From Thermoprotei archaeon (GTDB lineage: Archaea; Thermoproteota; Thermoprotei; QMSL01), in the NCBI GenBank assembly GCA_003650925.1, contig QMSP01000009.1:1-55773 (forward strand): a stretch of 55,773 nt of DNA, in the 5' to 3' direction. A program made the translations under genes and the position numbers. Below the pieces are notes generated by a model. It saw only the letters and a list, made by a program, of their open reading frames with translations. It was not told the DNA's origin and ran no database searches. Of this stretch, positions 24,214 to 33,828 are shown piece after piece; position 1 is the stretch's first letter; each line of letters starts with the position of its first letter.

Positions 24214-24396
24214 GTGAAGCTCTCCTCACTAATACCTATGATATGGCTTCTGTGAGAAGAGCTTTTTGTTGTGGATAACTACTTCTAACCAACCTTTTAG
24301 ATGAGGAGCGCTGGGCTTATCTAGTCTTCTAGCTCTACATTAAGGATGAGCCTCACATTAGGCTCTGTTAATTCGTCTGGGCTGGAGGTGTGATGC

Positions 24397-27300
24397 ATGG
24401 AAGGAAGCACCTCACAGGCAGGCAGTGTTGAATTCGATGAGAAGTCCTTCATCATAAATGGTAGGCGTATCTTCATCTTTAGTGGAGAGATGCACTATTT
24501 CAGAATTCCTAAGGAACTATGGCGTGACCGTATTCTAAAGGCTAAGCGTGCCTTCCTGAACACCATAGCCTCCTACATAGCCTGGAACTGGCATGAGCCC
24601 TCTAAAGGCATCCTCATCTTCAGCGGAGATCGCGATGTCGAGAGATTCATTAAGCTATGTGGAGAGCTAGGCCTCTTCTTCATAGCTCGACCAGGTCCAT
24701 ACATATGCTCTGAATGGGATAGTGGTGGTCATCCCAACTGGATATATGCTGAAGGATGCCTGCTTCGCTCACTTGACCCTGTTTATATGAATCATGTTAA
24801 GCGTTGGTATGATGTTATCCTCCCCATCATACGTCGCAATTCAGCGCCTGAAGGAGGCCCTGTGATAATGCTACAAGTCGAGAATGAGTACTTCTGGGGA
24901 AATGTCCCCTTCATTCTAAAGCTTTATGAGCTCGCTCGTCAGCATGTTCATGGAATACCCATTGTGACTAATGAGAATCGATATGTCAGAGGAACTCCCA
25001 TCATAGATACTATTGATGACTATCCTTCTCCATGGGAGATAACTCGCTTTGAAGACAAAATTCGAAGACTACTGAGTGAACAGCCAGATAAGCCACCAAT
25101 GTTCATGGAGCTGGAGGGTGGCTGGTTCTCTGAGTTTGGCACTAAGTTGCCAACTAGTCGAGGAAGCTTCCCACCTGAGTGGACTGAGATCCTTCTCAAG
25201 ACTGCTATTGGCATGGGCATTAATGGTATAAACATCTATATGTTCCATGGCGGCACCAATCCAGGATACTTCACTGCCAAGTACATAACCACGACGTATG
25301 ACTACGAGGCTGCCATTAGTGAATGGGGTGAGCTCAGGGAGAGATACTATGCCATAAGGAGAGTAGGTGCTTTCATACACTTCTTCCAAGACTTCCTCCT
25401 TGAGACCACGCCAAGAGAGGATTACGCTGAAGTGGATAATCCTGAGCTCACACTATTTGCGCGATGTAAGGGTGACGCTGCAATAATCTTCATACGCAAC
25501 ATGACCTCCAGAGCCCAACAATATAAGGTCAAGTTAAGGTCAGGAGAGGAGATACCCACTAGGATAAAGGCCTTCATACCACCTCGCTCAATGAGGATAT
25601 TGTTCGTGAGGTACAAGATCCCTAACTCAAGCTTCACTCTAGAGTACTCCACCTCAGAGCCTATGATGTTGCTCGATTATGGAAGGAGAAAGGTCTTATT
25701 GCTTCATGGTGCCCTAGGCGAGAAGGGAGAGTTGAGATTAGCTTCAGATAAGGTAATCGAGGTAACCTATAAGCCAAGCGAAGTAGAGGTGAGATCGACT
25801 GAAGATGGTCGAAAGCTGGTTGCTGAATATAGGCATGAAGCACATGAGTCCATATTGGAGGCTAGGTCGGGCAGCGAGCTCTTGCAGATAATAATCACAA
25901 CGACTGAAAGGGCATCTCGCAGCTGGCTTGCATACTTCAGGGGAAGTCCTGTTGTCTTAGTCTCTGACCTCTACTTTATGGAGAATTACAGAGAAGAGGA
26001 CTCCTCTCTTCACATAGACTTCGAAGTCAAACCATGTGAGAAGCCCTTTGAGATGATCTTGATCGCAGATAGGGAGGTAAAGGAGATAATATTTGATGGG
26101 GTCAAAGCTGTTGTTGAGAGAATCGTTGATGGTATATACCGAGTAAAAATAGGCCCTGTCAAGATTGGAGAAGGAGTTCAAGCCAAGTTGTCAGAGATAT
26201 GGCGATTAAGATATGAGCCCATTGAGGTAAAGGGAGAGCCTATCAAGCCATATACTCCTCTTGAGCTTCTAGGCGTCTATGATAATGGATATGTTCGCTA
26301 TACGATAGAGTTCAGAGCTCCTAAGGACTTGAGGAACAAAATGCTATTCATAAGCTATTTCAATGACTTCGCATCCGTCATACTCAACAAGAAGTTCCTA
26401 GGCTCAGGGTATAGAAGCATTGAGCTTGATGCCAGTGAGGCCCTTAAGGAGAGAGAATACAATGTTCTCCACATAATCCTGGAGTCCACAGGTCACAATA
26501 ATGATGGCCTCCTCTACATCCTCAATGGAATAACTGGAGGCATCTACATAGACAAGGTCAAGGAGATAGAGCTGACAGAGTGGAGTAGGCTCCCTATACC
26601 GACCATGTGGGAGATAATCAAGGAATCCCCTTTGGCCGACATAGACGTATCGGAGTTTCTGATGAGGCCTGAGAGGAGCAGGACGTTCATGAGGATCATG
26701 GAGAGGGCTAGAGGCAAGCCTGAGCCCTGCACTAAGGTGTCAAGTGATGGACTCTATGAAAAGATACTAAGCGTACCGCCTGAGTTGGCTGATGCATATT
26801 TCATTCTAGAGATTGAGCAGCCTCAGGTTATGCTGATATTTGTCAATGGAAAACACGTGGGCAGTGCAACATGGATTGATAGAGGAGGAAGGCTTGTCGT
26901 AGATATAACCGATTTCCTTCAAAGGCCAGGCGATAATAGGATAAGGATATTGAGCTATGATGGCTGCAAGCGCATTATGCTGAAGATATACAGATATAAA
27001 GTTGAGGGATCTTGGTTCCTCTATGAAGGCACGAAAGGGCTTTGTGAAGAATGGTACAAGAGGCCAAGTGAAGACTGGAAAGTGATTAAGTTGCCTATAA
27101 AGCATAGAGAGGGGCCAAGGGGAAGTATCTTGTGGATAAGAGGGAAAGCTCACGTCAAGGTCAAGGATAAGATAAGAGCACCTCTTGGCCTAAGGATTGA
27201 GGCCTCCAGTAGATGTCTGATATTCTTCAATGGTAAGCTCATAGGGAGGTATGTACCTGAAGGCCCACAGTCGAAGTTCTACATCCCCGAGCCTCTGATA

Positions 27301-27423
27301 AAGGAGGAGAACGACATAGTCTTAATGATCCAAGATATTGGAAGAGACCCTCTACTCCAGAGCGTGGACGTAGAGCCGTACTTCATACATCGTACATGCA
27401 GTATGAAGATAGAGTTCTACTAG
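24397..27423 (+). CDS. GH35 beta-galactosidase family protein
   Basis: A 1008-residue glycoside hydrolase family 35 enzyme. The N-terminal barrel starts FIINGRRIFIFSGEMHYFRIP. The acid/base Glu is E164 in LQVENEYFWG and the nucleophile is E238 in MELEGGWFSEFG. TTYDYEAAISEWGE corresponds to the family's TSYDYDAPI-E-G block. About 600 further residues form beta-sandwich domains of the galactose-binding type, with two similar late modules (FVNGKHVGSATW and FFNGKLIGRYVPEG). No signal peptide is seen, so it is probably cytosolic and acts on imported oligosaccharides. GGAGGTG precedes the ATG. GH35 members remove beta-galactosyl and sometimes glucosaminyl residues. Confidence 0.88.
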   Translation: MEGSTSQAGSVEFDEKSFIINGRRIFIFSGEMHYFRIPKELWRDRILKAKRAFLNTIASYIAWNWHEPSKGILIFSGDRDVERFIKLCGELGLFFIARPGPYICSEWDSGGHPNWIYAEGCLLRSLDPVYMNHVKRWYDVILPIIRRNSAPEGGPVIMLQVENEYFWGNVPFILKLYELARQHVHGIPIVTNENRYVRGTPIIDTIDDYPSPWEITRFEDKIRRLLSEQPDKPPMFMELEGGWFSEFGTKLPTSRGSFPPEWTEILLKTAIGMGINGINIYMFHGGTNPGYFTAKYITTTYDYEAAISEWGELRERYYAIRRVGAFIHFFQDFLLETTPREDYAEVDNPELTLFARCKGDAAIIFIRNMTSRAQQYKVKLRSGEEIPTRIKAFIPPRSMRILFVRYKIPNSSFTLEYSTSEPMMLLDYGRRKVLLLHGALGEKGELRLASDKVIEVTYKPSEVEVRSTEDGRKLVAEYRHEAHESILEARSGSELLQIIITTTERASRSWLAYFRGSPVVLVSDLYFMENYREEDSSLHIDFEVKPCEKPFEMILIADREVKEIIFDGVKAVVERIVDGIYRVKIGPVKIGEGVQAKLSEIWRLRYEPIEVKGEPIKPYTPLELLGVYDNGYVRYTIEFRAPKDLRNKMLFISYFNDFASVILNKKFLGSGYRSIELDASEALKEREYNVLHIILESTGHNNDGLLYILNGITGGIYIDKVKEIELTEWSRLPIPTMWEIIKESPLADIDVSEFLMRPERSRTFMRIMERARGKPEPCTKVSSDGLYEKILSVPPELADAYFILEIEQPQVMLIFVNGKHVGSATWIDRGGRLVVDITDFLQRPGDNRIRILSYDGCKRIMLKIYRYKVEGSWFLYEGTKGLCEEWYKRPSEDWKVIKLPIKHREGPRGSILWIRGKAHVKVKDKIRAPLGLRIEASSRCLIFFNGKLIGRYVPEGPQSKFYIPEPLIKEENDIVLMIQDIGRDPLLQSVDVEPYFIHRTCSMKIEFY

Positions 27424-27451
27424 GCTCATGTAACTCATTACTCAGTGTTTA

Positions 27452-27808
27452 TTAAGTAGGCTTGTAGTCCTCCTTCTTCATATCCTCCAATAGTCTGGCT
27501 ACATCCTCAAGAAAGCTTGTAGCGCTCTTCATGACCTCGATTATGGTGTTGAGCCTTGAGGCTAGATATTCCCTCCCCTTAGGAGTCAGGCGATATACCT
27601 TCTTCTTCCTTCCCTTCTCACGAACTTTCGATACTTCAATTAATCCTTCTCTACATAATATGAACAATAATGGGTATAGAGTTCCAGGTGATAGCTTTAT
27701 ATAGCCTTGGGACATTTGGGATAGGCGACTTCTTATCTCGTAACCATGAGCTTCACCTTTTGCTAATACTGCGAGGACTAGAATTCTCAATATTTCTCCT
27801 CTTCTCAT
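27452..27808 (-). CDS. PadR-family transcriptional regulator
   Basis: A 118-residue winged-helix regulator: LRILVLAVLAKGEAHGYEI (first helices), LSPGTLYPLLFILCREGLIEV (recognition helix and wing start), then KKKVYRLTPKGREYL. A C-terminal dimerisation helix follows (about residues 85-112). PadR proteins often repress neighbouring exporters and respond to drugs or small molecules. Here it is divergent from a four-gene ABC operon, with only 48 bases between the starts. That interval and the start of the next gene contain three regularly spaced repeats, so it probably controls itself and the operon. Confidence 0.88.
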   Translation of the reverse strand: MRRGEILRILVLAVLAKGEAHGYEIRSRLSQMSQGYIKLSPGTLYPLLFILCREGLIEVSKVREKGRKKKVYRLTPKGREYLASRLNTIIEVMKSATSFLEDVARLLEDMKKEDYKPT

Positions 27809-27845
27809 AGCATCTCGCGGTAAGTTTATTAGCCTCCTGTTATAA

Positions 27846-27882
27846 ATATATCGACCATGATGTATCGAAAAAGATATATCGA
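27846..27882. promoter_or_regulatory. Three 14-bp-spaced repeats, probable PadR operator
   Basis: ATATATCGA (27846-27854), ATGTATCGA (27860-27868) and ATATATCGA (27874-27882) repeat exactly every 14 bases. They lie over the TTATAAATATA box that serves padR on the minus strand and extend across the ATG at 27857 of the divergent gene. Confidence 0.5.
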
Positions 27883-29389
27883 TTTAGTAGTTGCAATGTG
27901 TCTCACGTTACCATTAGTACTACTTTGTTGGCAAGGCGCAGTCATTCATGCCTATCAATCATTGTTAATCAAGAGAGAATTTGCCGTGGAAGTCGGCACA
28001 GCGTTGATATCGCTGGAAACTACCTATCCTCAGATTTTAACTGCGGGAGAGATTTACAACGTCACAGTGAATGTCAGGGTAATCGATCTAGGTGATGAGA
28101 AGTATGTGGAGCTGAGGTACATCTACATTGAGCTAGAGGGTACTTCCATAGCTTCATCTAGAGTTATAAAGAGGAGTCGCTCATCTAAAGGCATGTTGGC
28201 TGAGGAAATCTTTACTTTACTCATATGTGACCCCGCCTTCAGTGAAATAAAGGGAGGTGAGAAGAAGCGATATGATCTCAAGGTCACCATAGGCCTGTTC
28301 TCAGAGAATAAGGATGGTGAGAAGAGCAGTGTTGAATACTCTACAAGGTTGCCTGTCTATGTTTATTCACCGCCTGTCTACTTGGAGATTGATATAGTAG
28401 CACCCTCCACAGTAATAGAGAAGGAGAACTTTACAGTCATGATAAGCATCAAGAACATAGGCGACTACAACATAACTGAAAGTGGCGTGAGAATACAAGG
28501 GCCCATAGTAGTCTATGGTGCTGATATGCAGCTCCTTGGACAATTAGCTCCAGATGAGGGAAAGCAAGCACTCTTCACTGTTAAGGCTGAAGAAAAGGGA
28601 GAGATTATTATAACAGCGGTTGTTTGGGCCATAAACCCTGCGGGCTTTAACCTTACCAGATCAAGAGACGTAGTAGTCAAAGTCAAGGGTATGCCCAAGC
28701 TTGAATTATATGCCAACACAACTCAAGGAAGACTTAAGCTCTATGGCTGGCTTATCCCCTCAAGACCATTCACTACCATCATACTGCAGGAGAAGCAGGA
28801 TGACGAGTGGATTTCAATAGCCAGCATTCCCATAGACCCATCAGGCTATTTTGAATACACAATAGAGCGCCCAGCCATAGGTGTTCACACCTACAGAGCT
28901 CTATGGCCTGGGGATGAGGATTACTCCTCCGTTAGCTCAGAGTACGTCAATATATTCATCGAGAAGACTGCTAGCTACATAATCCTCTCAGCCTCAACTA
29001 CTACAGCTAAGGAGGGCTCCACTATTGTGCTGAAAGGAACGATTAGGCCATCTGTATCAGGGACTGTGTACATATTTATGGATTGTGGTGATGGATGGAA
29101 GCCAGCTGGCTATGCTACGGTTGTTGATGGGGAGTTTGAAGCTAAGGTCATCGTAAAGGGAAAGCCTGGTAGCCTATGTAGATTCAAGGCTGTGTGGCCT
29201 GGTAGTGATGAAGTGCTAGGCTCTGAGTCAAATGTAGTTGAGGTGAAGGTTGAGAGACGTGAATGGTATAGTCAGCTTCCTCAGCTTCTTCAAGAGATAT
29301 CCTTGCCCTTATCTATAGCTATTGTCTTACTTATCATGATACTCATAGTTCGAAGGGTGATTAAACGTGGCAGGTCTGAGCGTGTATAA
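27857..29389 (+). CDS. Exported Ig-like/CARDB-type surface protein with C-terminal anchor
   Basis: A 510-residue protein with an N-terminal signal sequence (LVVAMCLTLPLVLLCWQG), a large extracellular beta-rich part and a C-terminal membrane anchor (LSIAIVLLIMILIVRRVI) followed by a basic tail. Two similar segments, containing FEYTIERPAIGVHTYRALWPG and FEAKVIVKGKPGSLCRFKAVWPG, look like tandem Ig-like repeats; ENFTVMISIKNIGDYN is a CARDB-type strand pattern. The operator repeats overlap the first codons, and ATG 27896 is an alternative start that keeps the signal. It overlaps the downstream permease gene by 23 bases, so it is probably a component of that ABC system. Confidence 0.7.
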   Translation: MMYRKRYIDLVVAMCLTLPLVLLCWQGAVIHAYQSLLIKREFAVEVGTALISLETTYPQILTAGEIYNVTVNVRVIDLGDEKYVELRYIYIELEGTSIASSRVIKRSRSSKGMLAEEIFTLLICDPAFSEIKGGEKKRYDLKVTIGLFSENKDGEKSSVEYSTRLPVYVYSPPVYLEIDIVAPSTVIEKENFTVMISIKNIGDYNITESGVRIQGPIVVYGADMQLLGQLAPDEGKQALFTVKAEEKGEIIITAVVWAINPAGFNLTRSRDVVVKVKGMPKLELYANTTQGRLKLYGWLIPSRPFTTIILQEKQDDEWISIASIPIDPSGYFEYTIERPAIGVHTYRALWPGDEDYSSVSSEYVNIFIEKTASYIILSASTTTAKEGSTIVLKGTIRPSVSGTVYIFMDCGDGWKPAGYATVVDGEFEAKVIVKGKPGSLCRFKAVWPGSDEVLGSESNVVEVKVERREWYSQLPQLLQEISLPLSIAIVLLIMILIVRRVIKRGRSERV

Positions 29390-30521
29390 GTATGCAGTAA
29401 AGTTCGCTTGGAATGACATGCTGAGTAGAAAGGTAAGAGCCACGCTCACAGTCTTCAGCATAGCCGTTGGCATAGCAACCCTCGTAGCCTTGATGTCCAT
29501 AACTTTAGGTATGCGTACTCAAGTGGAGAGTATGCTTTCTGAAGCTCTTGGACTTGCCGTGATATTGTCTGGAAAGACTGCTATAGAGGTTCCAGTGAGC
29601 TTAGTTCCTGTAGTCAAGAATATACCCGGCGTAATAGATGCGTATCCTGTGATAGAGCACATGGCAACTATTGAGAAGGCGATGCAGCCAGTCTTTGTCA
29701 GAGGAGTGCCTCCTGACAAACTACTTGATGCATTTCCCATGCTGGAGGTCAAAGAGGGAAGAATATTTCAAGGGGAGGAGAAGGCTATTCTGATAACTCC
29801 TAGGCTCGCTGAAAGGCTAGGTCTGGACATTGGTGATATAGTCGAGATATCGCCAGGGACTGTAGGAGCCTCAGGTGAGAAATATGAGATCATAGGAGTT
29901 GTCAAGCTAGGGATTTCCATTGGAGATTTCATTATCATGCCTCTCTCTAAGGCTCAGGAGCTATATAATAGGCCAGGCTATGCGTCTGCCATTATAATCA
30001 AGGTGGCGTCGAGGGATACGATCAAGCCTTTGGCTGATGCCTTAAGGGAGATGTTTCCTGGTGCTAGGATTATGGAGCCAGAACAGATTGCTAAACAGAT
30101 AGAGAGGATAATGAATGTTATAAACGCTACACTGTTGTCCATTGGCTCAATAAGCCTTGTAGTGGCAGCTCTTAGTGTCATGAATACAATAACTATGGTT
30201 GTGAGGGAGAGAATTAGAGAAATAGGCATTCTCAAGGCTCTAGGAGCGCAGAGGAGACATGTACTAGCCATATTCATGTCAGAGGCACTCTTGTTAAGCA
30301 TCATAGGCGGCATCATAGGAATAATAATGGGCATATCTGGTGCTCACGCGGTAGCAGAGGCTCTGGTTCATTTCATAGGCCTTAAACTAAGCCCAGTTAT
30401 AGATTTACTAACTCTAGCTGAGGGAATGATCATTGCTATTCTGGTAGGAAGCATAGCCAGTTTTCATCCCGCCTGGAAAGGTGCTAACATAAGGCCTGTG
30501 GAGGCGCTTAGATATGAGTGA
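29367..30521 (+). CDS. FtsX/MacB-like ABC transporter permease
   Basis: A 384-residue permease with the FtsX layout: TM1 at residues about 25-48 (LTVFSIAVGIATLVALM), a periplasmic-type MacB_PCD domain of about 200 residues, then three C-terminal membrane segments. The cytosolic coupling motif RERIREIGILKALGAQRRHVLAIF sits between the second and third segments and is typical of the family. The GTG start is preceded by GGTGAT with 5-base spacing. The ATPase gene overlaps its end by eight bases. MacB-type systems work by mechanotransmission, extracting or releasing surface lipoproteins or peptides, and do not transport through a channel. Confidence 0.88.
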   Translation: MAGLSVYKYAVKFAWNDMLSRKVRATLTVFSIAVGIATLVALMSITLGMRTQVESMLSEALGLAVILSGKTAIEVPVSLVPVVKNIPGVIDAYPVIEHMATIEKAMQPVFVRGVPPDKLLDAFPMLEVKEGRIFQGEEKAILITPRLAERLGLDIGDIVEISPGTVGASGEKYEIIGVVKLGISIGDFIIMPLSKAQELYNRPGYASAIIIKVASRDTIKPLADALREMFPGARIMEPEQIAKQIERIMNVINATLLSIGSISLVVAALSVMNTITMVVRERIREIGILKALGAQRRHVLAIFMSEALLLSIIGGIIGIIMGISGAHAVAEALVHFIGLKLSPVIDLLTLAEGMIIAILVGSIASFHPAWKGANIRPVEALRYE

Positions 30522-31407
30522 AGTAGCCATTGAGCTTATTGGTGTTGAGAAGGTATACAATCCTGGGACAAAGAGCGAGGTATGGGCACTTAGGGGCATA
30601 GACCTGACTGTTAGAAGAGGAGAGTTCATAGCGATAATGGGTCCAAGCGGCAGTGGGAAGACTACTCTTTTAAACATAATGGGAACCATGGATAAGCCTA
30701 CAAGAGGCAGGGTTATAATAGAGGGAGAGGACGTTACCGATTACCCCGAGGCTGAGTTGGCTCACATCAGAAGGGACAAGATAGGCTTCGTATTCCAGTT
30801 CTTCAATCTAATTACTACGCTTACTGCGCTCGAGAATGTCATGTTGCCCATGCTCTTGACAGGTCGGTATACAGAAAAAGAGGCTCAGGAGAAGGCCTTA
30901 GCTCTTCTGGCACTAGTCGGACTTGAGGAGAGAGCAAATCATAAGCCGCATGAGTTAAGTGGAGGAGAACAACAGAGAGTCGCTATAGCAAGAGCATTGG
31001 CCAATCACCCTGCTTTTGTACTAATGGATGAGCCTACAGGTGCTCTTGACACAGTGACAGGCAGTAAAATAATGTCCCTATGTAGGCTTCTCAATGAGAG
31101 GTTTGGCCAGACCTTCATTGTAGTTACTCATAATCCAGGAGTCGCTAGAATGGCCAAGAAGATATATCACATCCGAGATGGCCGTCTCTACAAATCTCCA
31201 CCGCAGGATCTGCTTCAATTTGCTTGGGAGCCAGATGAGGCTGAGAGGAGAAGGATTATGCGGATCTATTTGAAGATGCTCAGACAAGACCTTATCGCCT
31301 TGAGAAGGAGATTTCGTAGTGGACATGTGGGTGAGGAGGAGTATAGGAGGCTGAAGCGGATGATAGCTCATGAACTTGACCTCATCAAGAGGGGGATAGA
31401 TCTATGA
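30514..31407 (+). CDS. ABC transporter ATP-binding protein (MacB/LolD type)
   Basis: A 297-residue ABC ATPase with Walker A GPSGSGKT (residues 43-50), a Q-loop in FVFQFFNL, signature LSGGEQQRVAIARAL, Walker B FVLMDEPTGALD and an H-loop in FIVVTHNPG. It pairs with the FtsX-type permease immediately upstream. The family ends at about 225 residues; here about 65 extra C-terminal residues (KMLRQDLIALRRRFRSG, EEYRRLKRMIAHELDL) form a charged helical tail, perhaps for regulation or dimerisation. Its stop overlaps the start of the next gene (ATGA). Confidence 0.92.
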   Translation: MSEVAIELIGVEKVYNPGTKSEVWALRGIDLTVRRGEFIAIMGPSGSGKTTLLNIMGTMDKPTRGRVIIEGEDVTDYPEAELAHIRRDKIGFVFQFFNLITTLTALENVMLPMLLTGRYTEKEAQEKALALLALVGLEERANHKPHELSGGEQQRVAIARALANHPAFVLMDEPTGALDTVTGSKIMSLCRLLNERFGQTFIVVTHNPGVARMAKKIYHIRDGRLYKSPPQDLLQFAWEPDEAERRRIMRIYLKMLRQDLIALRRRFRSGHVGEEEYRRLKRMIAHELDLIKRGIDL

Positions 31408-33488
31408 GGCTACATGTACTTTTAATAGTCCCTGCGATATTGTTGATGCTGACATCCCAAGCCCTTCTAGCAGCTCCTTATAGTGCTTTCGTGACGATAT
31501 CTCGGAGCGTAACGTTTAGTAGAACACTTAATCCGCTTGGAGAGGTTGTATCAACTGAAGTCACAACGAAGATAACTATTCAGAACAATCTAACATTCCC
31601 GCTAACTCTATACGTATATGATATTGAGGAGGAGGTTGGAGCTCTTGAAATATCACACACGCCATTCATTAGAAGGACTCTAGTGCCCGGCTATGAATTG
31701 CTTGGCTGGCATCTAAAAGTTGGCTCATTAGATACCGCAGAGATAACGATTCGTGGCACTCCTCTTGAGGAGCTTCCTCTCGACATAGAGATATACTACT
31801 GCATCAATGGCAAGCCTGCAGCTCCTGTTAAGGAGGGGAAGGTCTGGAAGCTGAAGGTAGATATTGATGACAGGTTGACAATAGCGCTCAAGTTAACAAA
31901 TAGATTGCCGAGGCTTTTCAATGGCATAAGCTACGATAAGATACCCCTCAGCGTCCTGGTATCCATACCATTTCCAGAGGACATATTGGAGCTGGAGTAC
32001 TCGAACATGGAGCCATCACGTCTACTGGCCAGCAGCTGGATTCTTACTACTATGAACACTCAATGGCTGAATGTTACATACAGAGTCAAGAGCTTAGGTG
32101 CTTGGGGCGAGGTAAGCTTAGAACCCATCACTATTACATGCCTCCCATCACAGGACACATCTTCAATGGAGCTGCTTCAGGCCAGAGAAGCTGAGCAGCT
32201 GGCTAAGACCTTAATGACCATTCAGGCAACCATTAAGGTGTTAAGAATAGAGTTACAAAGTATTACTCAGGCTATAGTCCTAGCAGCTGACTCTATCAAA
32301 GTTCCTGAGGTGGACGTTAAAGCTCTTGAGGATGAACATAAGCTGAGCAAGGCATTAAAGGAATATTCTAACTACATGCTTGAAGTGGCTGAGATGCTTG
32401 ATACTTTATCAAATCAAACTGAGGAGAGCATAGATCTTCTCATCAAACTCATATCAGTGATAGATCCATCACAGCTTACCAACCCCTCGCCAGAGTTCAG
32501 AAACTTAATGGCGAACTTAACTGCAATATCCTATGGGCTCACTACTGCATCAACTCAGCTTGAAATAATGAGTGAAAGTCTGGGTATGCTCTCTGAAGGG
32601 GTTGAAGGTCTTGAGAACGCAACAGAGGCACTTTCCCATACACTATTGAGTATTTCACAGCAAGTTCAGATGATATCAAAGAGACTTAACGAAATAGCTG
32701 AACACCTCTCAATGCTGGATAGAGGCCTATACAGTGTAGAGGAAGTCCTTGCAAACCTATCTAGCGCCTACTTTGAGAAGGCCCGTGTCCTAATGAGCAG
32801 GCAGGCCCTACAGGGCTTTCAACAGAGGTTCTGTGCTATGTCAAGAGCTTGGGCTGTGCTATCCCGTGAAGATGTGCGCATGCCCATAGGCTATAGACTT
32901 TCAAGGAGGGATAATGAGTGGATTGTATCTGATGTCCGTATCAGAAACCTCGAGGAGCATGTAGTTATGTGGTTAAGCATCAAGGTAGAGAATGGGCTTA
33001 TAGAGAGCCTGACCTTCGAGAGACAGCCAGCTAACCTGACTTCAGCACTTATTGAATTATCTGAGGATCGTACAGCAGTCCTTATTCCAGTCTTCAGTCA
33101 GGTTAATGGGAAGTTAGCTCATCCTATCCTTGGGGAATTCTCCCTAGCGGTAAAAGCTGAAGGGAGACCTCGGGTTGTGATTGAACCTCTCTACGTACCT
33201 GAGGATGAGTACATAATCATAAGTCGTCAGAGCACATCATACACCTTCTCCATAGAGATGCCAATATTGTCCAGAGAGGTGCTTCCATCCCTGCCTACCA
33301 TGCCCATCTATGAGGAGGAAGTAGGGCTTAGAATACCCTATCGAGCAATTCTAACCTCGGTATTATTGCTGATAATCATCGTGTGCATATACCGAATGAC
33401 CAAGAGAAGAGCTGAGGATGTTGAGCTGGCTAAGCTTGAGGAGGAGCTATATGAAGTGGAGAGGAGGCTGGTCGGCGATACGGACTAG
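31404..33488 (+). CDS. Exported coiled-coil protein of the ABC operon
   Basis: A 694-residue protein with a signal peptide (LLIVPAILLMLTSQALLAAP), an extracellular beta-rich N-terminal half, and a long helical coiled-coil part at about residues 250-460 rich in Leu/Ile/Ser/Thr heptads (for example LSHTLLSISQQVQMISKRLNE). A second beta domain and a C-terminal membrane segment (AILTSVLLLIIIVCIYRM) with an acidic cytosolic tail follow. Its start overlaps the ATPase stop. It is likely the external partner of the ABC permease, like a membrane-fusion or substrate-binding element. No exact family recognised. Confidence 0.7.
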   Translation: MRLHVLLIVPAILLMLTSQALLAAPYSAFVTISRSVTFSRTLNPLGEVVSTEVTTKITIQNNLTFPLTLYVYDIEEEVGALEISHTPFIRRTLVPGYELLGWHLKVGSLDTAEITIRGTPLEELPLDIEIYYCINGKPAAPVKEGKVWKLKVDIDDRLTIALKLTNRLPRLFNGISYDKIPLSVLVSIPFPEDILELEYSNMEPSRLLASSWILTTMNTQWLNVTYRVKSLGAWGEVSLEPITITCLPSQDTSSMELLQAREAEQLAKTLMTIQATIKVLRIELQSITQAIVLAADSIKVPEVDVKALEDEHKLSKALKEYSNYMLEVAEMLDTLSNQTEESIDLLIKLISVIDPSQLTNPSPEFRNLMANLTAISYGLTTASTQLEIMSESLGMLSEGVEGLENATEALSHTLLSISQQVQMISKRLNEIAEHLSMLDRGLYSVEEVLANLSSAYFEKARVLMSRQALQGFQQRFCAMSRAWAVLSREDVRMPIGYRLSRRDNEWIVSDVRIRNLEEHVVMWLSIKVENGLIESLTFERQPANLTSALIELSEDRTAVLIPVFSQVNGKLAHPILGEFSLAVKAEGRPRVVIEPLYVPEDEYIIISRQSTSYTFSIEMPILSREVLPSLPTMPIYEEEVGLRIPYRAILTSVLLLIIIVCIYRMTKRRAEDVELAKLEEELYEVERRLVGDTD

Positions 33489-33581
33489 AGCCTATTTAAC
33501 TAGATGATGTCTCTTAAGCTGCTATTATAGGCTAAAGAATTTATATCATCAATATGCTCAATAATTGGTAGAGGTGCCTTC

Positions 33582-33818
33582 ATGCACCTCATACTGGCCA
33601 TAGTAGGCTTCATAATAGGCCTACTAATAGGACTTGTGGTCCTGAGAGCTGGGCCTCTCATCTCCCTAATACTTGGTCTCATAGGTGCTTTCATATTCCC
33701 TTGGCTTTTCCCTCTTGTACTAGCGCTAATAGCCCTCTTCATAGCCTTTATAGTACTCCTGGCCATCCTGTTGGTGATAGGGCTCATATTGATTCACATG
33801 GGCATCTTTAGAACATAA
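33582..33818 (+). CDS. Small three-helix membrane protein
   Basis: A 78-residue protein that is almost wholly hydrophobic, with about three membrane helices separated by Gly/Pro turns (GFIIGLLIGLVVL, PLISLILGLIGAFIFPWLF, LALIALFIAFIVLLAILLVIGLIL). GAGGTG lies 5 bases before the ATG, and a TTTATATC box lies at about 33539-33546, both supporting a real gene. It stands between the ABC operon and the flippase gene, which is convergent. Function unknown. Confidence 0.6.
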   Translation: MHLILAIVGFIIGLLIGLVVLRAGPLISLILGLIGAFIFPWLFPLVLALIALFIAFIVLLAILLVIGLILIHMGIFRT

Positions 33819-33828
33819 CCAGAATGTG

